Positions 1-8,406 of a stretch of DNA of 64,000 bases are shown one piece after another. How positions within the stretch are numbered: the stretch's first letter is position 1; every line of letters begins with the position of its first letter. A program made the translations under genes and the position numbers. This DNA is from JBMDXB01 sp048594885 (GTDB taxonomy: Bacteria > Acidobacteriota > Vicinamibacteria > Vicinamibacterales > 2-12-FULL-66-21), in contig JBMDXB010000041.1 in NCBI GenBank assembly GCA_048594885.1, positions 186,001 through 250,000 on the forward strand, given 5' to 3'. Under the pieces are notes generated by a model. The model was not told the DNA's origin, searched no databases, and saw only the letters and a list, made by a program, of their open reading frames with translations.

Positions 1-116
1 TCTTCTCCGGATTCGACGACAGCGTGCTGCGGGCCGAGGCCGCCCGTGCCCGGGCGATGTTCATGCTGAAGCCCGTCAGTGCGGGACAACTGCTGGATGT
101 GATCCGAGCGCTTTAG
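1..116 (+). CDS. Response regulator receiver domain, C-terminal end (partial)
   Basis: Only the last 37 codons are in the window, entering in frame at base 3 and stopping at TAG 114-116. The residues read FSGFDDSV, then MFMLKPVSAGQLLDVIRAL. The KP pair after a hydrophobic strand is the conserved beta-5 Lys-Pro of CheY-like receivers, followed by the alpha-5 helix. The protein ends directly after the receiver, so no output domain follows. It could be a stand-alone regulator or the C-terminal receiver of a hybrid kinase. It converges on the DUF192 gene and the two stop codons overlap. Confidence 0.7.
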   Translation, partial: FSGFDDSVLRAEAARARAMFMLKPVSAGQLLDVIRAL

Positions 117-493
117 GCGACCACCCTCAGCACGTCACCGACAACGGTCTGCGACACGCCCGGATGATGCGCCGCGCACTCGATGACGGCGAAGGCGCGC
201 GGGCACATCGCAATACGGCCCCGCGGCAGCGCGATCATCCGCCTCAGCACCTGCCCGTCGCGGTCCACGAAGAGCAGGTCGATCGCGAACTGCATGCGGA
301 ACGTGTGCACTGCCCAGCACGGCGCGATCGCCAGCGCGTCGGATTCCGGCAGCTCCGAGCGGCCGAGCAATCCCGTGCGGCGCGATGCGGAATCGAATGC
401 CGGCAGGATGCGCGACGCAACGACGACCCCTCGGCTCGCGTTGAGGAGCCGATGGCTGACATCCGGAGACGCGAGGATCGGGCGGAGGAACAT
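113..493 (-). CDS. DUF192 family protein
   Basis: 126 aa. Visible DUF192 features are the RTGLLGRSELPESDAL segment (family form RGLM-R-LP-d-GMLF), the central W-VHTFRMQFAIDLLFVDRDGQV block (family form FWMkNT-ipLDiiFid-dG) and a C-terminal G-V-x-G-DVLRV. There is no clear signal peptide, while many family members are secreted or lipidated. Biochemical function is unknown. It is the last gene of the exopolysaccharide operon, starting 3 bases after the epimerase stop, so it is probably co-transcribed and carried downstream rather than being a pathway enzyme. Confidence 0.75.
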   Translation of the reverse strand: MFLRPILASPDVSHRLLNASRGVVVASRILPAFDSASRRTGLLGRSELPESDALAIAPCWAVHTFRMQFAIDLLFVDRDGQVLRRMIALPRGRIAMCPRAFAVIECAAHHPGVSQTVVGDVLRVVA

Positions 494-496
494 GTC

Positions 497-1543
497 TCAG
501 CCTGCTGCCGCCGGCACGAGGGCACGACCGACTGCCGCGGCGTAGCGCCGCGGCACTGCCTTCCGAAGCGTCTCGATCCCGAGCGCCGGCGCCCAGTAAT
601 CGATCACGGCCTTCAGGATCCCTTCGAGGTGGACCTTCGGCTCGAAGCCGATGTAGCGGCGCAGCTTGTCGATGTCCGGCACGCGCCGTGGCATGTCCTC
701 GAATCCTGAGTCGAACACGGCGTCGTACGGCTGGAAGATCACCGGGGAACGGCTGCCGGTCATCTCGCGGACCTTGAACGCCAGGTCGCGTATCGAGACC
801 TCGCGTCCGTTGCCGACGTTGAAGACCTGGCCTGCGGCGCGCGGCTCGTGCATGAGCGCGGCGAGCGCCCACACGACATCACCGACCCACGTGAAGCTGC
901 GGGTCTGCGATCCGTCGCCGTGCACGACCAGCGGCTCGTTCACCAGCGCGCGACGAACGAAGTTCGGGATGACCATGCCATAGCGCCCCGTTTGCCGGGG
1001 ACCCACCGTGTTGAACAGCCGCACGATGACCACCGGCACGCCGTGCTCCTTTGCGTACGCGAGCGCCAGGAATTCGTCCATCAACTTGCTGGTCGCGTAA
1101 CCCCATCGCGTCTTGTCGGGCGGACCCATCACCAGGTCGGCATCCTCCCGGAACGGCAATGCATGCCCCTTCCCGTAGACCTCCGAGGTCGAAGCCACGA
1201 GGACACGCTTGCGTGCCCGGCTGGCGTGCCTCAGGACGTTCTCGGTGCCGGCGATGTTGGTGTGGATCGTATGAATCGGCGCGTCGAGCACGAGCTTCAC
1301 GCCCACGGCAGCGGCCAGATGGTAGACGAGGTCGGCCCGGTCCACCAGTTGGCGCACCACACGATCGTCGGTGACGTTGTCGATGACGCACTCGAAGCCG
1401 GGACTCCGCCGGACATGTGCGAGGTTGTCGAGCGAGCCGGTGGACAGATCGTCGAGCACCGTCACCTCGTGGCCCTGCAGGGCAAGGACCTCTGCCAGAT
1501 GAGAACCGATGAACCCCGCCCCACCCGTAATCAATGCGCGCAT
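497..1543 (-). CDS. NAD-dependent epimerase/dehydratase (UDP-sugar type)
   Basis: 348 aa extended short-chain dehydrogenase. The Rossmann motif GGAGFIGSHL is at residues 6-15, followed by DDLSTG. The catalytic YATSK (YxxxK) is mid-protein and a VGDVVWALAAL segment typical of sugar-nucleotide epimerases follows. By family it makes or interconverts a nucleotide sugar (UDP-glucose 4-epimerase or UDP-glucuronate decarboxylase type); sequence alone does not decide the substrate. ATG 1543 was chosen because GAAGGAGCTT lies just upstream; an in-frame extension to 2248 is antisense-like arginine-rich sequence overlapping the exporter gene. It lies 20 bases after the exporter and probably supplies the polymer precursor. 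Confidence 0.85.
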   Translation of the reverse strand: MRALITGGAGFIGSHLAEVLALQGHEVTVLDDLSTGSLDNLAHVRRSPGFECVIDNVTDDRVVRQLVDRADLVYHLAAAVGVKLVLDAPIHTIHTNIAGTENVLRHASRARKRVLVASTSEVYGKGHALPFREDADLVMGPPDKTRWGYATSKLMDEFLALAYAKEHGVPVVIVRLFNTVGPRQTGRYGMVIPNFVRRALVNEPLVVHGDGSQTRSFTWVGDVVWALAALMHEPRAAGQVFNVGNGREVSIRDLAFKVREMTGSRSPVIFQPYDAVFDSGFEDMPRRVPDIDKLRRYIGFEPKVHLEGILKAVIDYWAPALGIETLRKAVPRRYAAAVGRALVPAAAG

Positions 1544-1563
1544 GAAGCTCCTTCGAATCTCCG

Positions 1564-3183
1564 TCAGAAGCGGCGAACCAGCACGGCCTGCCCGCCGAAT
1601 CCGCGGAACGCGCCGCTCTGCAGCCGCTCGTTCAGCGTGGCGCGGCCATTCAGCTTCAGCATCCAGCCGCGGTAGATGCCGAAGGTCGCCTCGACCGCCG
1701 CGTTCGCGCCGGGGGCGAACGCACCCGAGCGGTCCGCGCGCTGCACGCCGACGGCGGCGAATCCGCCGAGGCCGGTGCTCTCGCTGACCTTCCAGTACGG
1801 GTAGATGACGACTGCATAGCTTTCGTACAGCGAAGGGTCGTAGTAGCCGTTGTCGAAATCCTGCGTGGTGCCGAACTGCCGGAGCTGCACGCCGAGGTCG
1901 AAATTCAGCCGCTGCGTCCGCAGCATGCTCCGGCGCGGCGCCACTAGTGCATGCCAGCGTCGATTGCCATCCGACAGTTCGTCGTAGGTGCCTTCGATCT
2001 CCACGACATCGCGAAACGACGGCGACCATTCGAGTCGCACTCCGTGGGTGACCCGCGTGATGCCGAGGCCGACGGTGCGCGGCGAGACCACGAAGAATGC
2101 GGACTCGCGCGAGGCTGACAATTGCAGGTGATCCGACACGAACGCCGCGGCAACGAGATAGCCGACACGGTTCTGTCTCGAGGCCGTCTCGTACCCGGCG
2201 GCCGCCCGAATGCTGAACAGCCCCACGCGCTGAGAGAAGCCGAGCCACGTGAGCTCGTGCCGCGCCCGCGTGGCGCCGCCGATCTGCTCCAGCCCGCTGC
2301 CGGGGCGCGCCCGCAAATCCGCTCGCTCGTACCCTGCGTCCACTCGCAGGCCGTTCGCAACGGCGACGCTCACACGCGGATCGATGCGGCGCACCTGGAG
2401 ACCATCGGAATCGCTGTAGAACGACGCGCGAGGCTCGCCGGTCGATGCCACCGATGTGCGCACGAGGGCCTGGGCGTCGCGTGTCTCCGGCTGTTCCGGC
2501 CCCAACCGTTCGACGGTGGCAGACGCAGCCAGCGCTTCAGTCCGTCGGTGCCGGGCGGCGAGCGCGATCGTGCGCGACACGTTCAGTCCGAAATCGGCCG
2601 GCGCCCCGACGAGCAGACGATCGATGATCGGCAGCGCGGCGCGGGGTCTTCCGCCGCGCGCGAGCACCGCGGCGCGCTCGCGTGCGTACGCCAGCGACTC
2701 TCCAAAGCGGACCAGGTACTCGTCGAGCGCGCTCCAGGACGCCGCGTAGTTGCCGCGCCAGGCTTCGGCGCGCGCCAGCTCGATCCAGGCGTCGGCATCG
2801 GTTCCGCGGATGGCGAGGTACTTCCGGTACATGGCGACGGCGGCGTCGGTATCGCCAGCCCACGCGTTCACTCGTGCCAGGCCCAGCGCAGCGTCCACGT
2901 CACCCGGATTCAGGTCCAGCAGCCTCCGGTAACTCTCCTGCGCGCGGCCGTACTTTCCGGCCCACGTCGCCAGCGTGGCTCGACGCCGCAGGATGTCGGC
3001 CGATCGCGGCTCGAGAGCCGCAGCCATCTCGATCGCCTCGAGCGCCGCTTCGGCACGCCCGGCTTCGGCATGGATTTCCGACTGCCGGACGTGGATCGTT
3101 GCGGAAGAAAAGACGGTCGTCGTCGTCTGGGCACTTGGCACAGAGGGGAAGAGGACCGCGAGGAGGACAAGCGCGTTCCTCAT
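1564..3183 (-). CDS. TPR plus outer-membrane beta-barrel exopolysaccharide export protein
   Basis: 539 aa. An N-terminal signal peptide (MRNALVLLAVLFPSVPSA) is followed by about 220 residues of tetratricopeptide helices (EAALEAIEMAAALEPRSADILRR; ESYRRLLDLNPGDVDAALGLA). The rest is alternating beta strands, rich in aromatic residues, ending in RRF with a terminal Phe. This periplasmic TPR plus C-terminal barrel plan is that of YaiO/PgaA/BcsC-like exporters. The ATG overlaps the stop of the GT2 gene (ATGA, 3180-3183), so synthase and exporter are translationally coupled. Function is inferred from architecture and context; the polymer is unknown. Confidence 0.75.
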   Translation of the reverse strand: MRNALVLLAVLFPSVPSAQTTTTVFSSATIHVRQSEIHAEAGRAEAALEAIEMAAALEPRSADILRRRATLATWAGKYGRAQESYRRLLDLNPGDVDAALGLARVNAWAGDTDAAVAMYRKYLAIRGTDADAWIELARAEAWRGNYAASWSALDEYLVRFGESLAYARERAAVLARGGRPRAALPIIDRLLVGAPADFGLNVSRTIALAARHRRTEALAASATVERLGPEQPETRDAQALVRTSVASTGEPRASFYSDSDGLQVRRIDPRVSVAVANGLRVDAGYERADLRARPGSGLEQIGGATRARHELTWLGFSQRVGLFSIRAAAGYETASRQNRVGYLVAAAFVSDHLQLSASRESAFFVVSPRTVGLGITRVTHGVRLEWSPSFRDVVEIEGTYDELSDGNRRWHALVAPRRSMLRTQRLNFDLGVQLRQFGTTQDFDNGYYDPSLYESYAVVIYPYWKVSESTGLGGFAAVGVQRADRSGAFAPGANAAVEATFGIYRGWMLKLNGRATLNERLQSGAFRGFGGQAVLVRRF

Positions 3184-4823
3184 TTGCGCCACTCCCTGTT
3201 CTTCGTGAGCCAGAGATCGCTCGTGAACCTCGTGATCGTCACGAGATCCCACGCGAGCAGCGAGTACCGTATCGGGACGACCGCCAAACCTTTGAACAGG
3301 TACTCGAGGCGCTGTCCCTTCATCACGCACACGAGGACCGACACGCCAACCGCGGTCTCGATACCCACGGTCAGCCACACGCCGTGCCAGTTGCCGAGGA
3401 TCATCATCAGCAGCAGGATCACGGGAAAGAAGACCTTCTCGATCGCTGCGGCCAGCAGGAGCCAGCCGACGGGACGCCCGTAGGCGCGCGTCCATCGCGT
3501 GCCAAACGGCTGCCGGTACGGCTCGCTGATGGTGCGGCGTTCCGTTGAATCGTGAGGGGCCGGTGACTCGCGTCTCCGCGTTGCGGGTTCCAGCAGCGCG
3601 ACCGCGCTCATCTGCATCGGCGCGCGTCCGCCGAGCACCGATGGAAACGAAACGACACCCGGACCGGAGCCGGCGGCGATGGGAACCGGCGCCACGCGGA
3701 GGCGTGACGGCGGCTGCCGGCGCGGTCCGCTGCGGCGGCGCTGCTGCCACCGTCTGTAGACCTTGAATGGACTTCTGACGAGCGGATCGAAGTAGTAGCA
3801 GGACTGCAGGAACGACGAGGACCAGAGGTAGACCTGGCTCGCAAGCCGAGTGACCTGCGGTTCCTGCGTTCGCGCGTAGACGTCCGCGACCTGGACATTG
3901 CGATAGCCCTCGTTGAGCAGGGCAAATCCGATGAACACGTCCTCCGAATTCGTCAGGTCGTCGCCGAGCCGTGGCGAGATCTTCTCGAAGAGCGTCTTGA
4001 TGTACTCGCGGCGGTACGCGACCGCACATCCCACCGGGTTCGTGATGGTGCCGAAGAAGGCCATCTCCCCGTGGTAGATGAATCGCTGAAGAAACAGGTA
4101 CAGGACTTCGCGGTAGACGTTCGTGATACCGCGCGAGAGCTTTTCGAGCCGGCCCTCTCGCCGCGCGGGCATCGCGGATGGCCTGGCGGCGGCAAACTGC
4201 CGGACTGCAGGCTGCTCCCGGATCGTGCGCCGATCGCGCTCGCGCAGCGGGAGGATCGTCCCGCACGCCGAGGCGATGCCGGCACCCTGGTACAGCTCCT
4301 GGACGACACGCTCGATGTAGTTGTCGGACTCGAGCACCGTGTCGCCGTCGAGGATGAACTCGACGTCCGAATCCAGCTCGCGCGCCTGGCGCTTGATCGT
4401 CGGTGTCTTGCCTATCGGTGCGCGCCGCTGGATGACGGTGAGCTCGACGTCGTAATGCGCGCAGAAAGCCGTGGCGCACGCCACGGTCCGATCCGTGCTG
4501 CCGTCGTCGATGAGCAGGATGCGCCGGGGCCGCAGCGTCTGGCGCATGACGCTCGCCAGGCAGAGCACGATTGTCTGTTCCTCGTTGAACGCAGGAATGA
4601 CAACGTCCACCTTCGCCTGCCGCCAGTCCTCCGCGGGCGTCGCGACCGTCTTGTCGGCGCCCCGCAGCAGGCCGATGACGCTGACCAGCGTGTTGGGGCC
4701 AAGCACGAAGTAAGGAAGTGTCGCCATACGCTCGCGGAACTGAAGAGCAAGCCGGTCGCCACGCACGAGCCGGCGATAATCGTGAAAAACGGCCGGAAAC
4801 TGGCACGTTTTGCTGTCAGACAC
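3180..4823 (-). CDS. Processive GT2 glycosyltransferase (polysaccharide synthase)
   Basis: 547 aa. The GT-A core starts at DVVIPAFNEEQT (about residues 73-84), followed by IDDGSTDRT, the metal-binding DGD (159-161) in FILDGDTVL, and ED of NSEDVFIGFALLNEGY. Two hydrophobic segments near the C terminus (PVGWLLLAAAIEKVFFPVILLLMMIL and WLTVGIETAVGVSVLVCVM) anchor it in the inner membrane. The usual QxxRW product-binding motif is absent; SSSFLQSCYYF stands near that place. A low-complexity RRRSGPRRQPP linker lies around residue 350. The GTG start is weakly supported; Met33 is an alternative. First gene of the operon, 47 bases after the sigma-54 activator gene. Confidence 0.8.
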   Translation of the reverse strand: MSDSKTCQFPAVFHDYRRLVRGDRLALQFRERMATLPYFVLGPNTLVSVIGLLRGADKTVATPAEDWRQAKVDVVIPAFNEEQTIVLCLASVMRQTLRPRRILLIDDGSTDRTVACATAFCAHYDVELTVIQRRAPIGKTPTIKRQARELDSDVEFILDGDTVLESDNYIERVVQELYQGAGIASACGTILPLRERDRRTIREQPAVRQFAAARPSAMPARREGRLEKLSRGITNVYREVLYLFLQRFIYHGEMAFFGTITNPVGCAVAYRREYIKTLFEKISPRLGDDLTNSEDVFIGFALLNEGYRNVQVADVYARTQEPQVTRLASQVYLWSSSFLQSCYYFDPLVRSPFKVYRRWQQRRRSGPRRQPPSRLRVAPVPIAAGSGPGVVSFPSVLGGRAPMQMSAVALLEPATRRRESPAPHDSTERRTISEPYRQPFGTRWTRAYGRPVGWLLLAAAIEKVFFPVILLLMMILGNWHGVWLTVGIETAVGVSVLVCVMKGQRLEYLFKGLAVVPIRYSLLAWDLVTITRFTSDLWLTKNREWRK

Positions 4824-4870
4824 ACTTGCGGGTGCCCGGAGTTATGGCCCCGCGATCAGGAATCTGTGGC

Positions 4871-5986
4871 TCAGGACGCGGTCGGAAGATCGACCGATGG
4901 CAACGCCGCGCCGGATGTCGAGGACGTGCCGGTCATCGACGATCGGAATGCGCGGAAATCGACCTTGCACTCGTGCGCCGCGAGGAAGTTGTAGAAGCGG
5001 TGGTACTCGGAAGGCGCCATGCCGAACAGCGGCAGAATACCCCGGTAGTTGCCTCGGGTCTCGGTGAGGGCGCGGCATACGAGCTCGCGCAGGTCGTGCC
5101 GTGTGAGATCGCGGTTGAGGAACATCGGGTGCACGTGTTCCCAGAACGTGTACTGGCCTTGCGAGAGCGCCTCGTAGAGCTGATCGGCAATCTGTTGCCG
5201 CCTCTCGCGCGCCGGACTGACGCCAGGGACCGCGGCCTTCCGCAGCGTCTCGGGCAGATCGCCCGACTCGATGACAGAGCCGTCGGCCAGCCAGACGGCC
5301 TGCTCGACGACGTTCTGCAGCTCGCGCACGTTGCCCGGCCAGCGATACTTCGTCAGGACGTCCATCGCGTTGTCGGAGAAGGAGACGGGACGCGGCGCCT
5401 TTCGGGCGAAGAGATCCGCGAGCGCCTTGACGTCTTCCGGCCGTTCGCGAAGCGGCGGCACGTGGATCTGGATGACGCGGATGCGATAGAGGAGATCCTC
5501 GCGGAACTCGCCCGCGGCGACGCGATCTTCCAGGCTCCGGTTCGTCGCGGCGATGACGCGTACATCCACTCGCGCGCAGACGCGGTGCTCGCCGACGCGC
5601 TGCACTTCGCCGTTCTCGAGGAAGCGCAGGAGGAGCGCCTGCATGCGCGGGCTCATCTCGCCAATCTCGTCGAGGAAGAGCGTGCCGCCGTCGGCCTGCT
5701 GCACTTTGCCGGGCGTATCGCGATAGGCGCCCGTGAAGCTGCCCTTCACGTATCCGAACAGCTCGGATTCCAGCAGCGTTTCCGTCAGCACGGCGCAGTT
5801 GACGGGCACGTACGGCCGCGCCGCCCGCGGCGACCACTGGTGAATCTGCCGGGCGACCACGTCCTTGCCCACTCCGCTCTCACCGGTAATCAGCGTCTTC
5901 GCCTCGCTTCGCGCCGCGCGACGTGCGAGGACCTGGACATGCTGCATCTTTGCGCTTGCGGCAACAACGCTTTGCTCGGCGATCAT
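4871..5986 (-). CDS. Sigma-54-dependent transcriptional activator lacking a receiver domain
   Basis: 371 aa AAA+ enhancer-binding protein. Walker A is GESGVGKD (35-42) and Walker B GGTLFLDE (100-107). The sigma-54 contact loop is GSFTGA (82-87) instead of canonical GAFTGA. RWPGNVRELQNVVEQAV marks the end of the AAA+ lid. There is almost no N-terminal sensory domain, so activity must be set by expression level, a partner or the C-terminal region. The C terminus has a possible helix-turn-helix (NYRGILPLFGMAPSEYHRFYNFL). ATG 5986 follows a GGAGGT at good spacing; an upstream in-frame TTG at 6007 would place this site inside the coding region. It probably controls the downstream polysaccharide operon. 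Confidence 0.85.
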   Translation of the reverse strand: MIAEQSVVAASAKMQHVQVLARRAARSEAKTLITGESGVGKDVVARQIHQWSPRAARPYVPVNCAVLTETLLESELFGYVKGSFTGAYRDTPGKVQQADGGTLFLDEIGEMSPRMQALLLRFLENGEVQRVGEHRVCARVDVRVIAATNRSLEDRVAAGEFREDLLYRIRVIQIHVPPLRERPEDVKALADLFARKAPRPVSFSDNAMDVLTKYRWPGNVRELQNVVEQAVWLADGSVIESGDLPETLRKAAVPGVSPARERRQQIADQLYEALSQGQYTFWEHVHPMFLNRDLTRHDLRELVCRALTETRGNYRGILPLFGMAPSEYHRFYNFLAAHECKVDFRAFRSSMTGTSSTSGAALPSVDLPTAS

Positions 5987-6257
5987 CACGATCCAACCTC
6001 CGGGCAATGGCTGAGCAAGCGCGATGCCTTCGGGCGCCGGTTCGCCGACGAACTTCGTCAGATCACGAACTTCTTGAGGAATCGCATCGGAACTGGTACT
6101 GTTTTCCCCCTTCCACTGGCAAAAGTACCAGCGCTCATTCGCAAGTCTCGAAACAAAAGTCGGCGACTTTCTGGATAAAATTCGCCTGGGAGGAAGACTT
6201 TCTCTCGCCCCGTTCCGCCGCGAGCGCCATATCGGGCGCCGAGGGCCTGGGCCACGC
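5987..6257. other. Intergenic control region upstream of the sigma-54 activator
   Basis: 271 bases without a convincing gene. It is less GC-rich than its surroundings and holds the inverted repeat listed separately. A short minus-strand reading frame here (6058-6261) has no recognisable content. I looked for a GG-N10-GC sigma-54 promoter and found only near misses with wrong spacing. Confidence 0.5.
6093..6131. promoter_or_regulatory. Inverted repeat CTGGTACT-N23-AGTACCAG
   Basis: Two perfect 8-base arms, 6093-6100 and 6124-6131, face each other about 105 bases upstream of the activator ATG. The arm centres are 31 bases apart, close to three helical turns. This suits a protein that binds two half-sites on one face of DNA, for example an enhancer-binding protein acting on its own promoter. 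Binding is inferred. Confidence 0.45.
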
Positions 6258-7685
6258 TCACAGCGCGCCCAGGAACGCGATCAGGTCGGCTCTCTCCCTG
6301 GGCGTCAATCGGATCCGGAAGCGCCGGTCGTAGAACGCGACGACATCCTCGAGGTCAGCCGCGGAACCGTCATGAAAATACGGCGGGCGCGCGGCAAGGG
6401 CGCGCAGCACCGGCCCTTTGAACTTGCCCACGTCGTTCCACCGGCCCGTCACCATCGCACGTCCAGGATCCGTCGTCTGCACCACTTCACCGGTAGTCCA
6501 GTTCCGCAGCGTGTACAGCGGCAGGTCGGCGGTGCGCCGCGACGCGTCTGCCACGCCGATATTCAGCGGCATCGCAATCGAATGGTTGCCGGCGTTCGGC
6601 GTGTTGTGACAGAGCGTGCACGTCCCGCCAGACATCGGCCCCGATACCGGATCTTCCGGTGTGGCATTGAGCCCGGCGACGTTGTCGATGACGAACTGAC
6701 GCGTATTGAAGATGAATTCGCCGCGCGCGATCGCCGCCCGTGCCGGCGCTAGTGCGGTCGTCCACGCGCCGAACAGCGTGAACACCATCGGGTCGAGACC
6801 GGCGGACGGAGTCTCGCACGCCCCCGGCACGTCGGGCAGTATGCCAAGCGGATCGTTGATGCCGATGCAGAACGGCTGCCGGGCGAGCGCCTCAGGGCCT
6901 CCCGACGCGTCGGCCGCCGACAGGCTGCCGGCCGATCGATCGTGAGTCTGCGCGGTGAAGAGCCCGAGCTCGAAGTCCACGATCGCCCGCAACTGCGATG
7001 CGGACGGCGGCGCGCCCTGCGCGTGGCCGGTGACGGCGCCGAGCGCCTGGGCGATCAAGTCGTCGCGGACGGACCGCCGAGGCGCCGACTCGCGGCCGTC
7101 CCACATCACGGCACTCAGGAACGCCAGGTTCGTCGAGGGCAGCGGACGGCGATATACGGACGCGGAAGTGGTCGTCGGACCGCAGCCGTACGGGTCGTCG
7201 ATCGAGAGGATTTCGAATTCCGCGCCGTCCGGCACGCCGAGACCGATGCGAATCAGGCCTTTCGACAACAGCAGGCTGAAGGCACTCCTCCGCGCTTCGG
7301 GGGTAGAAACGTCCGCGTTCTCGCAATTCGATCCGTCGTTGGTTCGGAATATGGGGTCGAGACCGGCGGTGCGCTCGAACCGTTCCGCCAATTCAGCGGG
7401 TGCGATCGTCCACGCCTGCGCGGGGCGATGGCACGTGAGGCAGCTCCGTCCGTTCGTGCCGAGATCCTGAAAGAACGGGTTGCCGGCGTCGATCGCTCCG
7501 CCGACGCTGAACGTGCGCTGCGCACCATTCGAGTTGCTGAAGGCGGGCCCTCCGGCACGCGGCTCTTCGGCTGCGGTGCCGCGAGCCAGAAGGGCCAGTC
7601 CGCCGACCAACATCGCCACGACGAGCGTCAGGCCGGTCGGCCAGCGGCGTACGCTCGTCGCGCGATGCTGCAGTGTGCTGCCCAT
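6258..7685 (-). CDS. Cytochrome c peroxidase/MauG-like di-haem protein
   Basis: 475 aa, exported. Positively charged N terminus and hydrophobic segment (RRWPTGLTLVVAMLVGGLALLA). Two haem c sites: SCLTCH (C82, C85, H86) and TCTLCH (C356, C359, H360). The spacing and motifs such as NPFFQDLGTNGRSC, LGLFTAQ and RPPYFHDGSAADLEDVVAFYDRRF match the bacterial di-haem peroxidase/MauG superfamily. The last two segments are the typical C-terminal end, near the low-potential haem ligand region. Acts in the periplasm on peroxide or as a substrate oxidase; which of the two is unknown. Follows the 200-aa partner gene by 5 bases, so the two form an operon. Confidence 0.85.
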   Translation of the reverse strand: MGSTLQHRATSVRRWPTGLTLVVAMLVGGLALLARGTAAEEPRAGGPAFSNSNGAQRTFSVGGAIDAGNPFFQDLGTNGRSCLTCHRPAQAWTIAPAELAERFERTAGLDPIFRTNDGSNCENADVSTPEARRSAFSLLLSKGLIRIGLGVPDGAEFEILSIDDPYGCGPTTTSASVYRRPLPSTNLAFLSAVMWDGRESAPRRSVRDDLIAQALGAVTGHAQGAPPSASQLRAIVDFELGLFTAQTHDRSAGSLSAADASGGPEALARQPFCIGINDPLGILPDVPGACETPSAGLDPMVFTLFGAWTTALAPARAAIARGEFIFNTRQFVIDNVAGLNATPEDPVSGPMSGGTCTLCHNTPNAGNHSIAMPLNIGVADASRRTADLPLYTLRNWTTGEVVQTTDPGRAMVTGRWNDVGKFKGPVLRALAARPPYFHDGSAADLEDVVAFYDRRFRIRLTPRERADLIAFLGAL

Positions 7686-7690
7686 CGGCG

Positions 7691-8293
7691 TCAGGGCAGC
7701 TTCGGCGAGTACGCGGCGCACGACACGTCGGAGTGCCAGTTCACGAACGTGCCCGTCGGGTTCTCTTTCCACGCCCACACGTGCAGCGTGTAGAACGGCG
7801 GCAGCCCGAAACGGTTCGGCGCCTCGAAGTAGTGAAAGAGCTGGCCCATGAGCTCCGGCGGATTTCCCGGGTGCTGCGCATCCCACGCGTCGGCAAGCAC
7901 GATGTAGTCGGCGCCAATCAGGTTCACGCGTCCGTTCGCTGCCGGTTCGTAGATGACGATCTCGGGCTTCGCCGGATCGAGCTCGCCGTCGATGACCAGC
8001 GGACCATTGACGTAGTGCAGCCCCATCGCGCCGGAGTCGGGACCGCTGACGCAACCGAACTTGAGGAAGTACCCCTCGGCCTCCGCGACCGCCACATCCT
8101 TGAACCGTTCCGTCGCCGCCCTGACGATCTTCACGAGCTCGTTGGCCTTCTCGTCGGCCGTGAGGGAAGGCGCCTGCGCCGGCTTGCCCGAGCGATCGGC
8201 CTGCGCCATCGCGAGAGCGGGCAGCGCACCAGCGAGAGCAAACACTCCGCAGACCGCTACCGTGACTGTCGATGCGAACCGTCTGACGTTCAT
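7691..8293 (-). CDS. Conserved secreted protein of unknown function
   Basis: 200 aa. A signal peptide (MNVRRFASTVTVAVCGVFALAGALPALAMA) precedes a mature domain with blocks MGLHYVNGPLVIDGELDPAKPEI, LIGADYIVLADAW and FGLPPFYTLHVWAW. I recognise this as a recurrent family of uncharacterised secreted proteins in soil bacteria but know no function for it. The ATG was chosen because AGGAGGT lies 7 bases upstream. It precedes the di-haem peroxidase-like gene by 5 bases, so it may be its periplasmic partner. Two cysteines (in FGCVSG and VSCAAY) could form a disulphide. Confidence 0.7.
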   Translation of the reverse strand: MNVRRFASTVTVAVCGVFALAGALPALAMAQADRSGKPAQAPSLTADEKANELVKIVRAATERFKDVAVAEAEGYFLKFGCVSGPDSGAMGLHYVNGPLVIDGELDPAKPEIVIYEPAANGRVNLIGADYIVLADAWDAQHPGNPPELMGQLFHYFEAPNRFGLPPFYTLHVWAWKENPTGTFVNWHSDVSCAAYSPKLP

Positions 8294-8406
8294 TCGAAGA
8301 CCTCCTGTGCTGACGGCAATCCCAAACAGAGCGGCGCGAAACTGCGCCGTCCTGCACTTGAGATATCGAAAAGGAGCGGTCGAGAACGACAGATGGCGGC
8401 AGTCGC

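Noticed and set aside
497..2248. Epimerase gene extended to a 583-residue protein
   Set aside because: The first 235 codons lie in the exporter gene and have no family features; the ATG at 1543 has a good ribosome site and starts the Rossmann motif.
4800..4813. Sigma-54 promoter (CTGGCACGTTTTGCTG) near the GT2 start
   Set aside because: The GG to GC spacing is 8, not 10, the orientation is plus, and it lies inside the GT2 coding region.
4071..6178. Long plus-strand open frames opposite the GT2 and sigma-54 genes
   Set aside because: Arginine-rich composition and perfect overlap with well-supported genes on the other strand; typical high-GC shadow frames.
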